Positions 11,346-22,732 are shown, counted from the first letter of the stretch. The stretch is 64,000 nucleotides of DNA from Cordylochernes scorpioides (GCA_030710605.1 CP092875.1:62338394-62402393), one strand, 5' to 3'. Translations and numbers: made by a program. The notes: generated by a model from the letters alone, not told the origin.

Positions 11346-12185
11346 TTCACAATTTATGCACCTTATCCCAGTACAATATCACATTTGTACTATCTTTTCA
11401 CATCAAATATTTTATTCTATATCTCAATAATATTCTACAATCAGCAGAATAATTTTTATAATATATATTTATAATTTTTTTCTCTATAGAGGGCTATATT
11501 TTCAAATTATATATTTCCAACTTCTCTTTCATGTCAAATTTATTAGTTAAGGTGATGTTTAAAAACTTAACTGAAATATATATAGTTTGAAAAATTCAAA
11601 TATTTATTTTTAATATATTCATATTATTTCTAAGTATTGTGAGTGTCATATATATAGCTATCAATACATTTTAATTCATTATTTATTTATAAATTTATTA
11701 AACACGTTAAGAGAACATGGTCGAACTAGAAAATTCATAATAGCTACTTTAAAAAAAAATTAAAACTAAATAATTATAAATTTGTGTGATATTTTAATTA
11801 GTTTATTTTTTACTCTTTCAAAAGATTCAAAAAATACGTATCGCGTTCTCAATAAGCTCTTTATTATATTCCTATTAGAAAATGTAGTAAAATTGGGTAA
11901 AATTCAGAAAAGCAATTTCTCACAAAAACATTTTCGATTAAAATGATGAATAATGGAAAAATATATATTTTAAATAACAAACTTTTATTTCTCTTCCTTT
12001 CAAATATGTTCCGTAAATTAATGGCTAATAGTCAAGAGAGAGAGAGATTGAGATTGAAACTGATTTATTACAATGTTCATAAAAGGTTATATAAGGTTAA
12101 ATACAAAATAAATATGAATATAAGATTATATAATGATAAATAAATGAATAAATAGATAAAATATATAAAATAATTGATAAATATA
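11346..12185. other. AT-rich spacer
   Basis: No gene recognised. The 66-codon ORF at 11943 is Lys/Ile/Asn-rich, as expected by chance in AT-rich DNA. Confidence 0.5.
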
Positions 12186-12535
12186 TATTATACTAGACGG
12201 GTGACCCGGGCTTCGCCCCGGGATTGACCCGTGTGCATATCTACCCGAGTGATATATATTTAGATAAGATTTTTTTTATAATTGTTTGTTATTAGCATTA
12301 TATATTTGTTTGCATCAGCATAATTTAATCGTTGGTAGAGGGCGCTGTTCGTGAGCTAAGTAGAATAATTTGAATATATAGTTTTAATAATTGATTTATA
12401 TATTTTTTTTAAATAGCCTATCGTCTTCCCCGTATTTTTTTACCTATGTATGGAAATTTTGGTTTGAATTAGTGAACTACTGCGAATTTGTATACCTGAC
12501 ATACAAACAAACAAACATTGATTTATATATATATA
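12186..12535 (+). repeat. GC-dyad dispersed repeat, copy A
   Basis: Begins ACTAGACGGGTGACCC with a GC-rich dyad (CCCGGGCTTCGCCCCGGG) in AT-rich DNA and ends with ACAAACAAACAAACATTG plus a TATATATATAGAT tail. Relatives are near 46105-46485 (+), 47712-48257 (-), 60733-60830 (+) and a tail at 47375-47490 (-). No ORF, so non-autonomous; class unknown. Confidence 0.6.
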
Positions 12536-12570
12536 GATATATATGGTAATTTAAACCAACAACCTCATAT

Positions 12571-13140
12571 TGTATATAATATAACAAGATTTTCATGTTG
12601 TATAATAAACAATTCTGTAAATAAGTATACACATGATTGGCATGTGTCATTACATCAGCATATGTAATGTACTTTGTACAAACTGAGGATAAATAAATAA
12701 GATTCTGTAATAGATTAAGAGTTTAGCTGAAGCAAAATATTGAGATAGAAGTCTAACAAGGTCTAGAAGATAAGGCGTGGCAAGAGTGTACAATATCGCT
12801 TCCGATCCACGCCCTTGTTGCATCCTCTAAAATTCAATACTTCCTCTCAGCAAAGATATATAAGCCTCCAACAGGGCCAGAAATAAATAGTTACTTCACC
12901 ATCAGCGGGAGCCCTCGTCGGTTGTGTGGACATTCCCAAGCTTTTCACTCTGCCTCGACCACGACTGCCTGTACTCTGTGAGAACTGTTAAAGCTCTTCC
13001 AAGGTGCAGAGAGGTACTGGAAAACTCTCCACGCCATGACTGTCCCTCTCGGTTACTACAGGTTTGCCTCTCTTGGTTACAACCCCACAGCGAGAGCCCT
13101 CAGGATATCACAGTATAGCGAGAGTCGACAGTATTTAACA
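12571..13140 (+). mobile_element. LTR-like sequence, boundaries uncertain
   Basis: Begins TGTATATAAT after ATAT and ends in TTTAACA. It contains TATATAAG near 12858, AATAAA-type sequences and a GC-richer 3' half, as in an LTR. The bases after it are AATA, so a clean duplication is not shown. It abuts the left boundary of segmental copy 2. Confidence 0.45.
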
Positions 13141-13206
13141 AATATACTATTTAATCTAGTTTGTAAATGATTGTAAATAAATTTAGCTCTTGTGACATCT
13201 CAATAT

Positions 13207-13768
13207 TGAAGCGGTGCAGTAAAGAAGATGTAGGCAAGCCAAGAAAAGAAGGTATGCAGCCCCCCCCCCCTCCACAAGGAAGTGTTTATTGACAGATTCC
13301 TGAGGAGGGGGCGGCAGACCGACAGTCCAGCTGGTGCCGTAGTGAAGGAAGGAGCCGAGATAGCAGTCGTCCTGAAGGGGGTTTGTGCGCCGAGAGGACA
13401 TCACAGTGTCGGGAGAAGTCGTCTGGTGACATCGAGATCTCGGCAAGGAGAAGTCGGGGCCCTCCGGGGCGTGTGGATGATCCTACAAGGCGGTGCCAGG
13501 AGAGACTGACTTCGGAGCTACCTACGAGTCGGTGTAGTCCAAGCTGCACGTGTATAGAGTGGAGCGGAACGCTTCACAAGAAGACATCCACGGCGCCAAG
13601 TATTCTTCTGACGGGGAGGTCGAAAGCAAGTCCCACTGTTGTATTCCTTCTGTTTAAAGCCTTAATATATCGCTAACTTTAGCTGCAATCCCTTCGAATT
13701 CACCAGTGTATCTTTGTGGCATACTGATTAGACAAAGTACACGAACAACATCTGGGTACGACGTAACA
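13207..13768 (-). mobile_element. solo LTR, TGTTACGTCG family, 562 bp, ATAT duplication
   Basis: Plus-strand ends are TGAAGC and GTAACA, flanked by ATAT at 13203-13206 and 13769-13772. Copy 1 lacks it. On the minus strand it begins TGTTACGTCGTACCC, like the LTR at 31929-32399. ORFs across it are overlapping shadows in GC-rich DNA. Partner internal sequence is absent, so LTR-LTR recombination is likely. Confidence 0.8.
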
Positions 13769-13894
13769 ATATATATGATAAAGATAAATATTCTGATTAT
13801 ACGTTTTTATTATTTTTTTATTTCATTTTATTATTACAGAAACACGAGGTCTATCAGACTATTGTGCTATATTAGAATTATATATATATAATAA

Positions 13895-14045
13895 ATAAAA
13901 AGGCATATAATGGATCAAAATATCATTTATTTTAACAATATTTCAGTTGGCTTTAAAATGTTAAAATACCTTGATAAAGGTTGGCGTTCAGCCAACTGAA
14001 ATATTGGTAAAATTATTATATTTTGATCCAATATATGCCTTTTTT
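13895..14045. repeat. inverted-repeat hairpin unit (CTTGATAAAGG family), duplicate copy
   Basis: Counterpart of 4311-4461 in segmental copy 2, with the same two arms and the CTTGATAAAGGTTGGC...GCCAACTGAAATATTGG core. Confidence 0.6.
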
Positions 14046-14380
14046 AAAATAATGTATTTGTGGATTGCTCTATTTTCAAAACGATATATAGATTTAAATA
14101 TTTACACGATGAATTAGTAGTGATTTATAAATTTGTGTACAAATAGCTCTAAACTTGCCAAAGTTTATACGTTGACAATTGAAATAAATCTTGTTCTGAG
14201 TTATGTTTTATGGTTTCTCGGATCAAGAACTAATATTGTCTGAAAATGAAATATGAACGTTGTAACAAAAGTTGCTTGGTTATTGTAAGAAATAACTAAA
14301 TTCTACATTTTTTCTCTCCAAAAATTAAAAATTGAATATTGATTGATCTGTTTTGTTTAAAGATAATATATCAGTGATAT

Positions 14381-17344
14381 AAAGCAATAACGCGCCATCA
14401 ATACATATAAAATAAAAGGATTTAAAAGCGCGAATGTTTCTTTTATACATAAAACGAACTTCTACTGTCCTTACTGCGATGAAAAATATATTGGGAGGGC
14501 TTGGCTCATCAGTGGTGAACCCTCCCAGCGGTTTCGCCAATTTAATCCACCAGACCGCTTCTCAGAGCTCTAACACTGTATTGGATCATTCTGCCTTTAT
14601 ATGCTACACTGAAGGATGGAATCTTAGGAATGGTTTTCAAGTAAACTATGGACATAGGCTTATAGGACAGTAGAATTACATTCAAATATTTGCTTCGAGC
14701 AATGCTTTTCAGCAAACTATAAAGACAAGAACTTTAGGAATAAATTAACACAAAGCAATAACGCGCCATCTATACATATAGAATAAAAGGATTTAAAAGC
14801 GCGAATGTTTCTTTTATACATAAAACGAACTTCTACTGTCCTTACTGCGATGAAAAATATATTGGGAGGGCTTGGCTCATCAGTGGTGAACCCTCCCAGC
14901 GGTTTCGCCAATTTAATCCACCAGACCGCTTCTCAAAGCTCTAACACTGTATTGTATCATTCTGCTTTTATATGCTACACTGAAGGATGGAATCTTAGGA
15001 ATGGTTTTCAAGTAAACTATGGACATAGGCTTATAGGACAGTAGAATTACATTCAAATATTTGCTTCGAGCAATGCTCTTCAGCAAACTATAAAGACAAG
15101 AACTTTAGGAATAAATTAACACAAAGCAATAACGCGCCATCAATACATATAAAATAAAAGGATTTAAAAGCGCGAATGTTTCTTTTATACATAAAACGAA
15201 CTTCTACTGTCCTTACTGCGATGAAAAATATATTGGGAGGGCTTGGCTCATCAGTGGTGAACCCTCCCAGCGGTTTCGCCAATTTAATCCACCAGACCGC
15301 TTCTCAGAGCTCTAACACTGTATTGGATCATTCTGCTTTTATATGCTACACTGAAGGATGGAATCTTAGGAATGGTTTTCAAGTAAACTATGGACATAGG
15401 CTTATAGGACAGTAGAATTACATTCAAATATTTGCTTTGAGCAATGCTCTTCAGCAAACTATAAAGACAAGAACTTTAGGAATAAATTAACACAAAGCAA
15501 TAACGCGCCATCTATACATATAAAATAAAAGGATTTAAAAGCGCGAATGTTTCTTTTATACATAAAACGAACTTCTACTGTCCTTACTGCGATGAAAAAT
15601 ATATTGGGAGGGCTTGGCTCATCAGTGGTGAACCCTCCCAGCGGTTTCGCCAATTTAATCCACCAGACCGCTTCTCAGAGCTCTAACACTGTATTGGATC
15701 ATTCTGCTTTTATATGCTACACTGAAGGATGGAATCTTAGGAATGGTTTTCAAGTAAACTATGGACATAGGCTTATAGGACAGTAGAATTACATTCAAAT
15801 ATTTGCTTCGAGCAATGCTCTTCAGCAAACTATAAAGACAAGAACTTTAGGAATAAATTAACACAAAGCAATAACGCGCCATCTATACATATAAAATAAA
15901 AGGATTTAAAAGCGCGAATGTTTCTTTTATACATAAAACGAACTTCTACTGTCCTTACTGCGATGAAAAATATATTGGGAGGGCTTGGCTCATCAGTTGT
16001 GAACCCTCCCAGCGGTTTCGCCAATTTAATCCACCAGACCGCTTCTCAGAGCTCTAACACTGTATTGGATCATTCTGCTTTTATATGCTACACTGAAGGA
16101 TGAAATCTTAGGAATGGTTTTCAAGTAAACTATGGACATAGGCTTATAGGACAGTAGAATTACATTCAAATATTTGCTTCGAGCAATGCTCTTCCGCAAA
16201 CTATAAAGACAAGAACTTTAGGAATAAATTAACACAAAGCAATAACGCGCCATCTATACATATAAAATAAAAGGATTTAAAAGCGCGAATGTTTCTTTTA
16301 TACATAAAACGAACTTCTACTGTCCTTACTGCGATGAAAAATATATTGGAAGGGCTTGGCTCATCAGTGGTGAACCCTCCCAGCGGTTTCGCCAATTTAA
16401 TCCACCAGACCGCTTCTCAGAGCTCTAATACTGTATTGGATCATTCTGCTTTTATATGCTACACTGAAGGATGGAATCTTAGAAATGGTTTTCAAGTAAA
16501 CTATGGACATAAGCTTATAGGACAGTAGAATTACATTCAAATAAGAAGTTCGTTTTATGTATAAAAGAAACATTCGCGCTTTTAAGTCCTTTTATTTTAT
16601 ATGTATAGATGGCGCGTTATTGCTTTGTGTTAATTTATTCCTAATGACCTTGTATTTATAGTTTGCTGAAGAGCATTGCTCGAAGCAAATATTTGAATAT
16701 AATTCTACTGTCCTATAAGCTTATGTCCATAGTTTACTTGAAAAACATTTCTAAGATTCCATCCTTCAGTGTAGCATATAAAAGCAGAATGATCCAATAC
16801 AATATTAGAGCTCTGAGAAGCGGTCTGGTGGATTAAATTGGCGAAACCGCTGGGAGGGTTCACCACTGATGAGCCAAGCTCTCCCAATATATTTTTCATC
16901 GCAGTAAGGACAGTAGAAGTTCGTTTTATGTATAAAAGAAACATTCGCGCTTTTAAATCCTTTTATTTTATATGTATAGATGGCGCGTTATTGCTTTGTG
17001 TTAATTTATTCCTAAAGTTCTTGTCTTTATAGTTTGCTGAAGAGCATTGCTCGAAGCAAATATTTGAATGTAATTCTACTGTCCTATAAGCCTATGTCCA
17101 TAGTTTACTTGAAAACCATTCCTAAGATTCCATCCTTCAGTGTAGCATATAAAAGCAGAATGATCCAATACAGTGTTAGAGCTCTGAGAAGCGGTCTGGT
17201 GGATTAAATTGGCGAAACCGCTGGGAGGGTTCACCACTGATGAGCCAAGCCCTCCCAATATATTTTTCATCGCAGTAAGGACAGCAGAAGTTCGTTTCAT
17301 GTATAAAAGAAACATTCGCGCTTTTAAATCCTTTTATTTTATAT
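14381..17344. repeat. 371-bp tandem array, six direct then two inverted units
   Basis: AAAGCAATAACGCGCC recurs at 14381, 14752, 15123, 15494, 15865 and 16236, always 371 bp apart. At about 16544 orientation flips, and inverted units repeat at 16545, 16916 and 17287, again 371 bp apart. The array is flanked by copies of ATATCAGTGATAT that occur once at the matching site in copy 1 (near 4785-4797). Repeated 60-80 codon ORFs on both strands are by-products of the repeat. Diverged single copies lie at 20540-20885, 22079-22333, 38430-38500 and 60105-60325. Confidence 0.95.
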
Positions 17345-17735
17345 CAGTGATATGTTATTGTAGAACGACATTTGAAAATTATCCCGAAAATGTTTCTTTT
17401 GGACGAAAAATCGATTTTTTTTTTATTTTAAGAAGAAATAACGATTATTTCTAACCTTAGGAATAAAGTATGAAAGGATGAATTATGAAGGGTAATGTAA
17501 ACGGAACTAAGGAAAATAACGATTATTTCTAACCTAAGGGATGAAGTATGAAAGTTCCGTTTACATTACCCTTCATAATTCACCCTTTTATACTTTATTC
17601 CTAAGGTTAGAAATAATCGTTATTTCTCCTTAAAATAAAAATAAAATCGATTTTTCGTTCAAAAGAAACATGCGGGATAATTTTGAAATGTCGTTCTACA
17701 ATCATAAGCCGCATTATATTGTAACAGTGATGTTA
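17345..17735. mobile_element. foldback element F1, copy 4
   Basis: Counterpart of copy 1 (4800-5157): left arm TTGTAGAACGACA to AAATAACGATTATTTC, right arm the inverse, ending GCCGCATTATATTG. The centre differs slightly from copy 1. Confidence 0.85.
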
Positions 17736-17901
17736 CAGTGATTTATACTTTGTTCAGCTTTTATAATATATATATTTTCTTTATTATTATATTATAAATA
17801 TTCTAATTTTGTAGTTTTAATAAATATATTATTTTCATATTTGTGATTTATATATTATTCTGCCATTGTTCATCAACATCAGTATCATCAACAGACACTA
17901 T

Positions 17902-18343
17902 TTATTTATTTATTTATCAAATCAGACGCGATATCCCTACAAGGGATGCTTGCGTCAATAACAACACTAAATTCAGATACTATATTACAAAAAAATAATA
18001 ATAATAATAATTACAAGATTTGAAAAGATAAGAAAGAGGACATTAAAATCATTCTTGATTTTACATCACAACCAACAAAATAAACAAACCAAAAATATAC
18101 AAATAGGTAATAATTAAGGTTTTTTAACCAAGAGAGAAAATCATAGATATATTTACAGAATTTTCTAAATTTAAAATACGAGTCCTTACTATTTACAAAC
18201 ATAAAAAGATCCTTGTATTCGATGTTTTCCCGGTTTCTGTAGTTCTGGAAGATTGGGCACTCAAGAAGCAGATGACTGTAATCCTGCTTTCTCTTTCCAC
18301 ATAAACATCCCGGATCGTCTATAGCTCCTATTCGAAACAGAAA
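17902..18343 (-). pseudogene. 5'-truncated LINE, ORF2 C-terminus plus 3' tail, with target duplication
   Basis: Minus strand: an open frame with a CLCGKRKQDYSHLLLECP zinc-finger signature typical of LINE ORF2 C-termini ends at a stop at 18011-18013, followed by a short 3' UTR and a (TAAA)n tail at 17902-17919. ACTAT is duplicated at 17897-17901 and 18344-18348. Copy 1 (near 6035) has the uninterrupted site. The N-terminal residues of the longer ORF come from the neighbouring F1 element, not from the LINE. This LINE differs from the one at 5416-5786. Confidence 0.85.
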
Positions 18344-18349
18344 ACTATA

Positions 18350-18580
18350 ATTGTAGAACGACATTTGAAAATTATCCCGCATGTGTTTCTTTTGAACGAA
18401 AAATCGAAATTTTTTTAAGGAGAAATAACGATTATTTCTAACCTTAGGGAAGAAGTATTAAAGGATTAACCGTAAAGAGTGATTATAAACGGAAAAATAA
18501 AAGTATCCAGGGATGGGAATCGAACCCACAGTGTTCCGCTTACCGGGCAGATACCATGTCCACTAGGTTACCCTGGACAT
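18350..18580. mobile_element. foldback element F1, copy 5 (left arm plus tRNA-like segment)
   Basis: Counterpart of 6040-6270 in segmental copy 2, with a better-preserved tRNA-like centre. Confidence 0.8.
18505..18578 (-). ncRNA. tRNA-like sequence in F1, best-paired copy
   Basis: Minus strand: GTCCAGGG near the start and a CCCTGGAT-type 3' end pair nearly fully. ACCTAGTGG box A, anticodon-like stem TCTGC/GCGGA with loop CCGGTAA, and GGTTCGATTCC box B. C at position 33 argues against a standard tRNA. Confidence 0.6.
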
Positions 18581-19519
18581 ATTGTATTATAGACACTAAT
18601 ATATTGAAAATAACCTTCATATTAAAATTTGCTGAATCTTTCAATTTAAAGAGTGTCGTGTAAGTTTTGACAATTAAAACGATTGTATTGACATCTCCTC
18701 AATTTTACACTCAGCGAGAGTTATTTAGTAGAAATTTAAGATAGGGTAAGTGTCGTGTAAGTTGTCCAATATATAGATTTTAGGTGACAATTTTCAATCC
18801 AGATGATAACCATAAGTATTTATCTTATAATTAAAGATTTTACTTGCCCTTTTTATATGCGATATGTTTATAGCATATTTATATAAAAGGGTTTATCAAT
18901 GTTAGAATCAAACTTGCACTCTATTTGTGTTGAGGAATTTACCAAATATATTTAAAATGTTGATGATTCTATAATAATATGCCATCAATGATAACAAATT
19001 ATCATTACTGAACACCTTCTGATAAACTGTCCATTAACTTCAGATCTAAGGGAAGAAAACCAACTTTACCTGACTAATACAAAACAAGTTGCTTACAATA
19101 AAGACCAATACATCAAGTTTAATAGATTCTGCAGAATGTATATTTCAAGGCGAAAGTGTTGACTACATATTTCAACTACTATTTCTAATTACTATATGCA
19201 AAATTTGACATCGAACGTGTAATTTTCATGCTTCCCAATGTTCAATTGTGTTAATTGTATATAGTTTCAGATATACACGCAATTATCCTAATTGTGGATA
19301 TGGCGTGTCTCTCCCAACTGTTAAATAAAAATAAATTAATATGCAACTCTAATAATAAAAATATTTTTATTTATCGTCATTCAATCTATCTAATTTACAG
19401 AGTTGTGTTTATTAATTATTTTTATATTAGACATTTTAATAACTTTTGAGTTATAGATATTTATCTTTGATATTTTAATTCTACAATGATTTAGTGGCTC
19501 GAAAATATTCTCTTTTTTT
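18581..19519. other. AT-rich duplicated DNA, no gene
   Basis: Matches 6271-7214 of segmental copy 1. Nothing else recognised. Confidence 0.5.
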
Positions 19520-19820
19520 GGCTTATCCCTAGTACACGTGGTACAGGCCATGAGAATCATGGTGGGTAGAAGTTGGCGACTGCTTTTTACTGTAAGTGCA
19601 CCACATGTCTACACATGTAAAAAGCAGTTCGACTTTGCACTTACAAATGTGCCAGAGCCCCGTTTTATTACTTTCACTCGCTGGTGGGGTTGGACTTTTG
19701 CAAGAATCGGGGGCCATTGGAGCATTTTTTTTAATCAGAAAAAAGTGCACAGTGCGGGAATCGAACCCGGGTCGTAGCGGTCAAAAACCAACGGTTTAGA
19801 CCATCCTTCCACCGACCCCC
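19520..19820 (-). repeat. SINE-like element with tRNA-derived head, duplicate
   Basis: Copy-2 counterpart of 7215-7515, with the B box GGTTCGATTCC on the minus strand inside 19743-19820. Confidence 0.6.
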
Positions 19821-20539
19821 TTCGAAAATAGTCTAATTCTATTTAATATACACATTTTCAGCTTTAATAATATTTATATGATCATAATGATCAACATTTG
19901 TTGAGAAAACATCCATTCGGGTTGGACCTGGGTCTCATTCACCAGTTATTTATATAAAAAGTGTGTCCGTTATTATTAATAATAATTATATATATTGAAG
20001 ATTTCATTTAACTAAATTTGCTTACAAACCCTTTGTACATATATCAATTGTGTTGATATATATATTTTTTATCTTCTCTTCTAACTAGCTTGCATACTAA
20101 TTCTGTACATATTTGAAATATCTTTCTTTCTCTTCTTTAAAAATTATGTTTATTTTTGAAGTGCAAGTGTCTCTAGGGGGACATAGCGGTCTAAGTCGAA
20201 ATAAAGAAATAAAGAAAGATGAATTTTGCCTGGCCAACATTCATAGTTTCAGGATTAAAGACAATTCGATCAGTAAATCATTTATTATCTCGACGTTTCG
20301 ACATAATTAATTTGTCCTCGCTTCAGGAAAAATAAAAATTAAAGCCTTTGTTAAGGCGTTAAAAATGGTATAAGTTCTTTAAGAATAAAGTTTTATATTA
20401 TAACATAGTTAATCTACTCTATAGATATATTTGCTAGGCTATGGTAAAAACCGCATATGAATAGGTTAGGAAATCTTGAGTTATTTGCAAGTATCACGCA
20501 CGGATGCATGCACATCACTCCTTACTATATAAATATATT

Positions 20540-20885
20540 AACACAAAGCAATAACGCGCCATCTATACATATAAAATGAAAAGATTTAAAAGCACGAATG
20601 TTTCTTTTATACATAATACAAACTTCTACTGCCCATATTGCGATGAAAACCATTTCTGAAATTCCATCCTTCATTGCTGCTTACATAAGCAGAATCATCC
20701 AATACAGTATTAGAGCTCTGAGAAGAGGTCTGGTGGACTAAATTGGCGAAACCGCTGGGAGGGTTCACCACTGATGAGCCAAGCCCTCCCAATATATTTT
20801 TTCATCGCAGTAAGGGCAGTAGAAGTTTGTATTATGTATAAAAAAACATTCGTGCTTTTAAATCCTTTCATTTTATATATATAAA
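20540..20885. repeat. single inverted-repeat relative of the 371-bp unit
   Basis: Left arm AACACAAAGCAATAACGCGC to TACTGC and right arm inverted, ending TTTCATTTTAT. The inner part is the inverted CTCTGAGAAGAGGTCTGG...GAGCCAAGCCCTCCC segment. It is not tandem, so the 371-bp unit also exists as a dispersed element. It sits exactly at the right edge of segmental copy 2. Confidence 0.7.
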
Positions 20886-20889
20886 TATA

Positions 20890-21232
20890 TAGTGTGAAAT
20901 GGATACCCCTCCTTTCTGTATGATAAGCTATCCTAGAGGCAAATAACCCAGGGTGAAGTTGTGGAAAGATGGACTCCAGCTGCGGGAGGATGGCCCATTG
21001 TGTGTGTGGAAGGGAGGGGGGTATCAGGCGCCAAAACAGCATTATCGTATGGGGAACAAGTCTGGGGAGGAGTCCGGTCACATCTGCGGCGAGTAGAGAA
21101 CGTGCGGAGTTGCCTCCAGGGCGTGTGGATGATCCTGCAAAACGTTGCCAGGAGAGCCTGACATCGGAGCGGCCTACAAGGTAGTGTAGTCCAGGCTGGA
21201 TGTGTACAGTATGAAGCGGAAAGTTTCTAAGA
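20890..21232 (-). mobile_element. LTR of the TGTTACGTCG family, cut by gap
   Basis: Starts TGTGAAATGGATACC after ATATAG and runs parallel to 21580-21960 (CCAGGGTGAAGTTGTGG, GGACTCCAGCTGCGGGAGG, GGCGTGTGGATGATCCTGC). It stops at the gap. Overlapping ORFs on both strands are shadows. Confidence 0.65.
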
Positions 21233-21332
21233 NNNNNNNNNNNNNNNNNNNNNNNNNNNNNNNNNNNNNNNNNNNNNNNNNNNNNNNNNNNNNNNNNNNN
21301 NNNNNNNNNNNNNNNNNNNNNNNNNNNNNNNN
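21233..21332. other. assembly gap, exactly 100 N
   Basis: A 100-N gap inside or next to an LTR. A repeat collapse at the two similar LTRs is the likely cause. Confidence 0.95.
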
Positions 21333-21579
21333 GAATGGAAGGGTACAACCGTTATGCAATGTAAACTTCAAAAATTAAAAGTGTGCGCGCACACGTAGCG
21401 TGCCGTAGCATTTACCGGCGAGGGCTCCCACGTTTATTTTTTACATTGTATTTATAGATGGATAAATTTGTATTTACAATTTAACACAAGCTTAAGATAT
21501 TTACAGTTTAACATAAATATTTTGGCGAAACGAAATTATACCTCTTGGGTATTAGGCAAATTATGACAGATGTATATAT
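21333..21579. other. spacer between two related LTRs
   Basis: No gene recognised; contains a TGTGCGCGCACACG palindrome near 21381. It may be leftover internal sequence of the LTR element. Confidence 0.4.
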
Positions 21580-22066
21580 TGTGAGATGTATACCCCCTCC
21601 TTTCTGTATGGTAAGCTATCCGAGAGGCAAAGAACCCAGGGTGAAGTTGTAGGAAAATGAATGGACTCCAGCTGCGGGAGGATGGCCCACGTGTGTGTGT
21701 GTGTGTGAGGGATACAGGCGCCACGGCAGCAAGCACTTGAAACAGCATTATCGTGTGGGGGGCAAGAGGAGTCTGGCACATCTGCGGCGAGTAGAGAACG
21801 TGGGGAGTTGCTTCCGAGGCGTGTGGATGATCCTGCAAGACGATGCCAGGAGAGCCTGACATAGGAGCGGCCTACAAGGTAGTGTAGTCCAGGCTGGATG
21901 TATAGTGTGAAGCGGAAGGTTTCTAAGAGTGACACTCACGGCGCCAACGATTCTTCTGACCTTAGGTTGAAGTCAAGTGATGTGCAAGTCCCGTCTCCTT
22001 CTGGTTGCCTGGGTTCTTCTTACAACTTGTGCTAATTCCCCCACCCTTTTTTTTACCACACACACA
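21580..22066 (-). mobile_element. LTR of the TGTTACGTCG family, second copy
   Basis: Starts TGTGAGATGTATACC after ATAT and runs to ACACACACA before TATATATA. Body blocks match 20890-21232 and, more distantly, 13207-13768 and 31929-32399. It carries a short GT run near 21695. The exact right end is approximate. Confidence 0.6.
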
Positions 22067-22078
22067 TATATATATTAA

Positions 22079-22333
22079 ATTACAAAACTATTTTAGAGGC
22101 GTAATATTATTTTTAAAATAAAACAATTTCTACTGTCCTTACTGCAATGGAAAAATTAAAGGGAGGTCCTGGCTCATCAGTGGTGAACACTCTTAGCGGT
22201 TTCGCCAGTTTAATCTACCACTGGTTCACCACTGATGAGCCAGGCCCTCCCTTTAATTTTTCCATTGCAGTAAGGACAGTAGAAATTGTTTTATTTTAAA
22301 AAGAATATTACGCCTCTAAAATAGTTTTGTAAT
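22079..22333. repeat. palindrome related to the 371-bp unit
   Basis: Arms of about 110 bp begin ATTACAAAACTATTTTAG and end with its inverse, meeting near a TAATCTACCACTG centre. Shared with the 371-bp unit: CTACTGTCCTTACTGC, GGCTCATCAGTGGTGAA and CGGTTTCGCCA. Confidence 0.75.
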
Positions 22334-22421
22334 TTGATAACAGATGGCGCGCTAGTGTATCGTAACATATATATATATATAGAGATAGAGATTTTGCCGG
22401 AAGGAAATTGATTTAAAGAGA

Positions 22422-22732
22422 CAAGGCTCGCCTCTCCCGTCAAAATAGACGTCTAAAACCAGACGCCCATGATATGGCCCAGCCACTTTGCCAGCTAAAT
22501 ACTGGCAGATTGTCAAGATTCCATTATATCCTGCGTGGATATCATGGAATAAAGTCCGCCCTAGACTGACGAGGGTCATTAGCCCGAAACCATGGTCTCT
22601 AGGTGGACGTTTTTCAGTTTGCCAAAGCTGGTGTTGTGGCTTTGTCACCGACCCGAGGCCGCTAGTTGCGGCGACGGTCAATAGATAGCGTCTGGTTTTA
22701 GACGTCTATTTTGACGGGAAAGGCGAGCCTTG
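22422..22732. mobile_element. 311-bp inverted-repeat element carrying a hammerhead
   Basis: 45-bp terminal inverted repeats (22422-22466 and 22688-22732) contain AAGGCTCGCC, GTCAAAATAGACGTC and AAACCAGACGC. No ORF of substance. The interior has a hammerhead on the plus strand. Sequence is unrelated to the pLTR family at 9428. A non-autonomous element or retrozyme-like unit is possible. Confidence 0.7.
22554..22608 (+). ncRNA. hammerhead ribozyme, second family
   Basis: Outer pairing GTCC/GGAC, stem I CCTAGA/TCTAGG, core CTGACGA (22566-22572), stem II GGG/CCC with a 7-nt loop, GAAA (22586-22589), self-complementary stem III ACCATGGT, cleavage triplet GTC ending at 22597. Every conserved position is present. 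Confidence 0.85.

Larger units (their letters stand above)
13134..20540. repeat. segmental duplication, copy 2 (expanded by insertions)
   Basis: Collinear with 4097-8233 but interrupted by a solo LTR (13207-13768), the 371-bp array (14381-17344) and a LINE fragment (17902-18343). At each point the copy-1 sequence is continuous, so copy 1 serves as the empty site. Confidence 0.9.

Noticed and set aside
13183..13676. Five overlapping ORFs of 75-97 codons
   Set aside because: They lie inside a solo LTR, overlap on both strands and match no family.
14381..17344. Hammerhead-like bases (TTGGC-GAAA ... CTGATGA-GCCAA, covarying to CTGGC/GCCAG at 22079-22333) in the 371-bp family
   Set aside because: Read as a permuted hammerhead, only about five bases lie between the cleavage triplet and CTGATGA, too few for stem I. 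I do not call it a ribozyme.
14325..17454. Repeated 60-80 codon ORFs (MAKPLGG..., MFLLYIK...) on both strands
   Set aside because: They recur because the 371-bp unit recurs, they occur antisense to each other, and no family is recognised.
18344..18382. First residues of the 123-codon ORF at 18011-18382 as part of the LINE protein
   Set aside because: These codons lie in the adjacent F1 foldback; the LINE begins after the ACTAT duplication.
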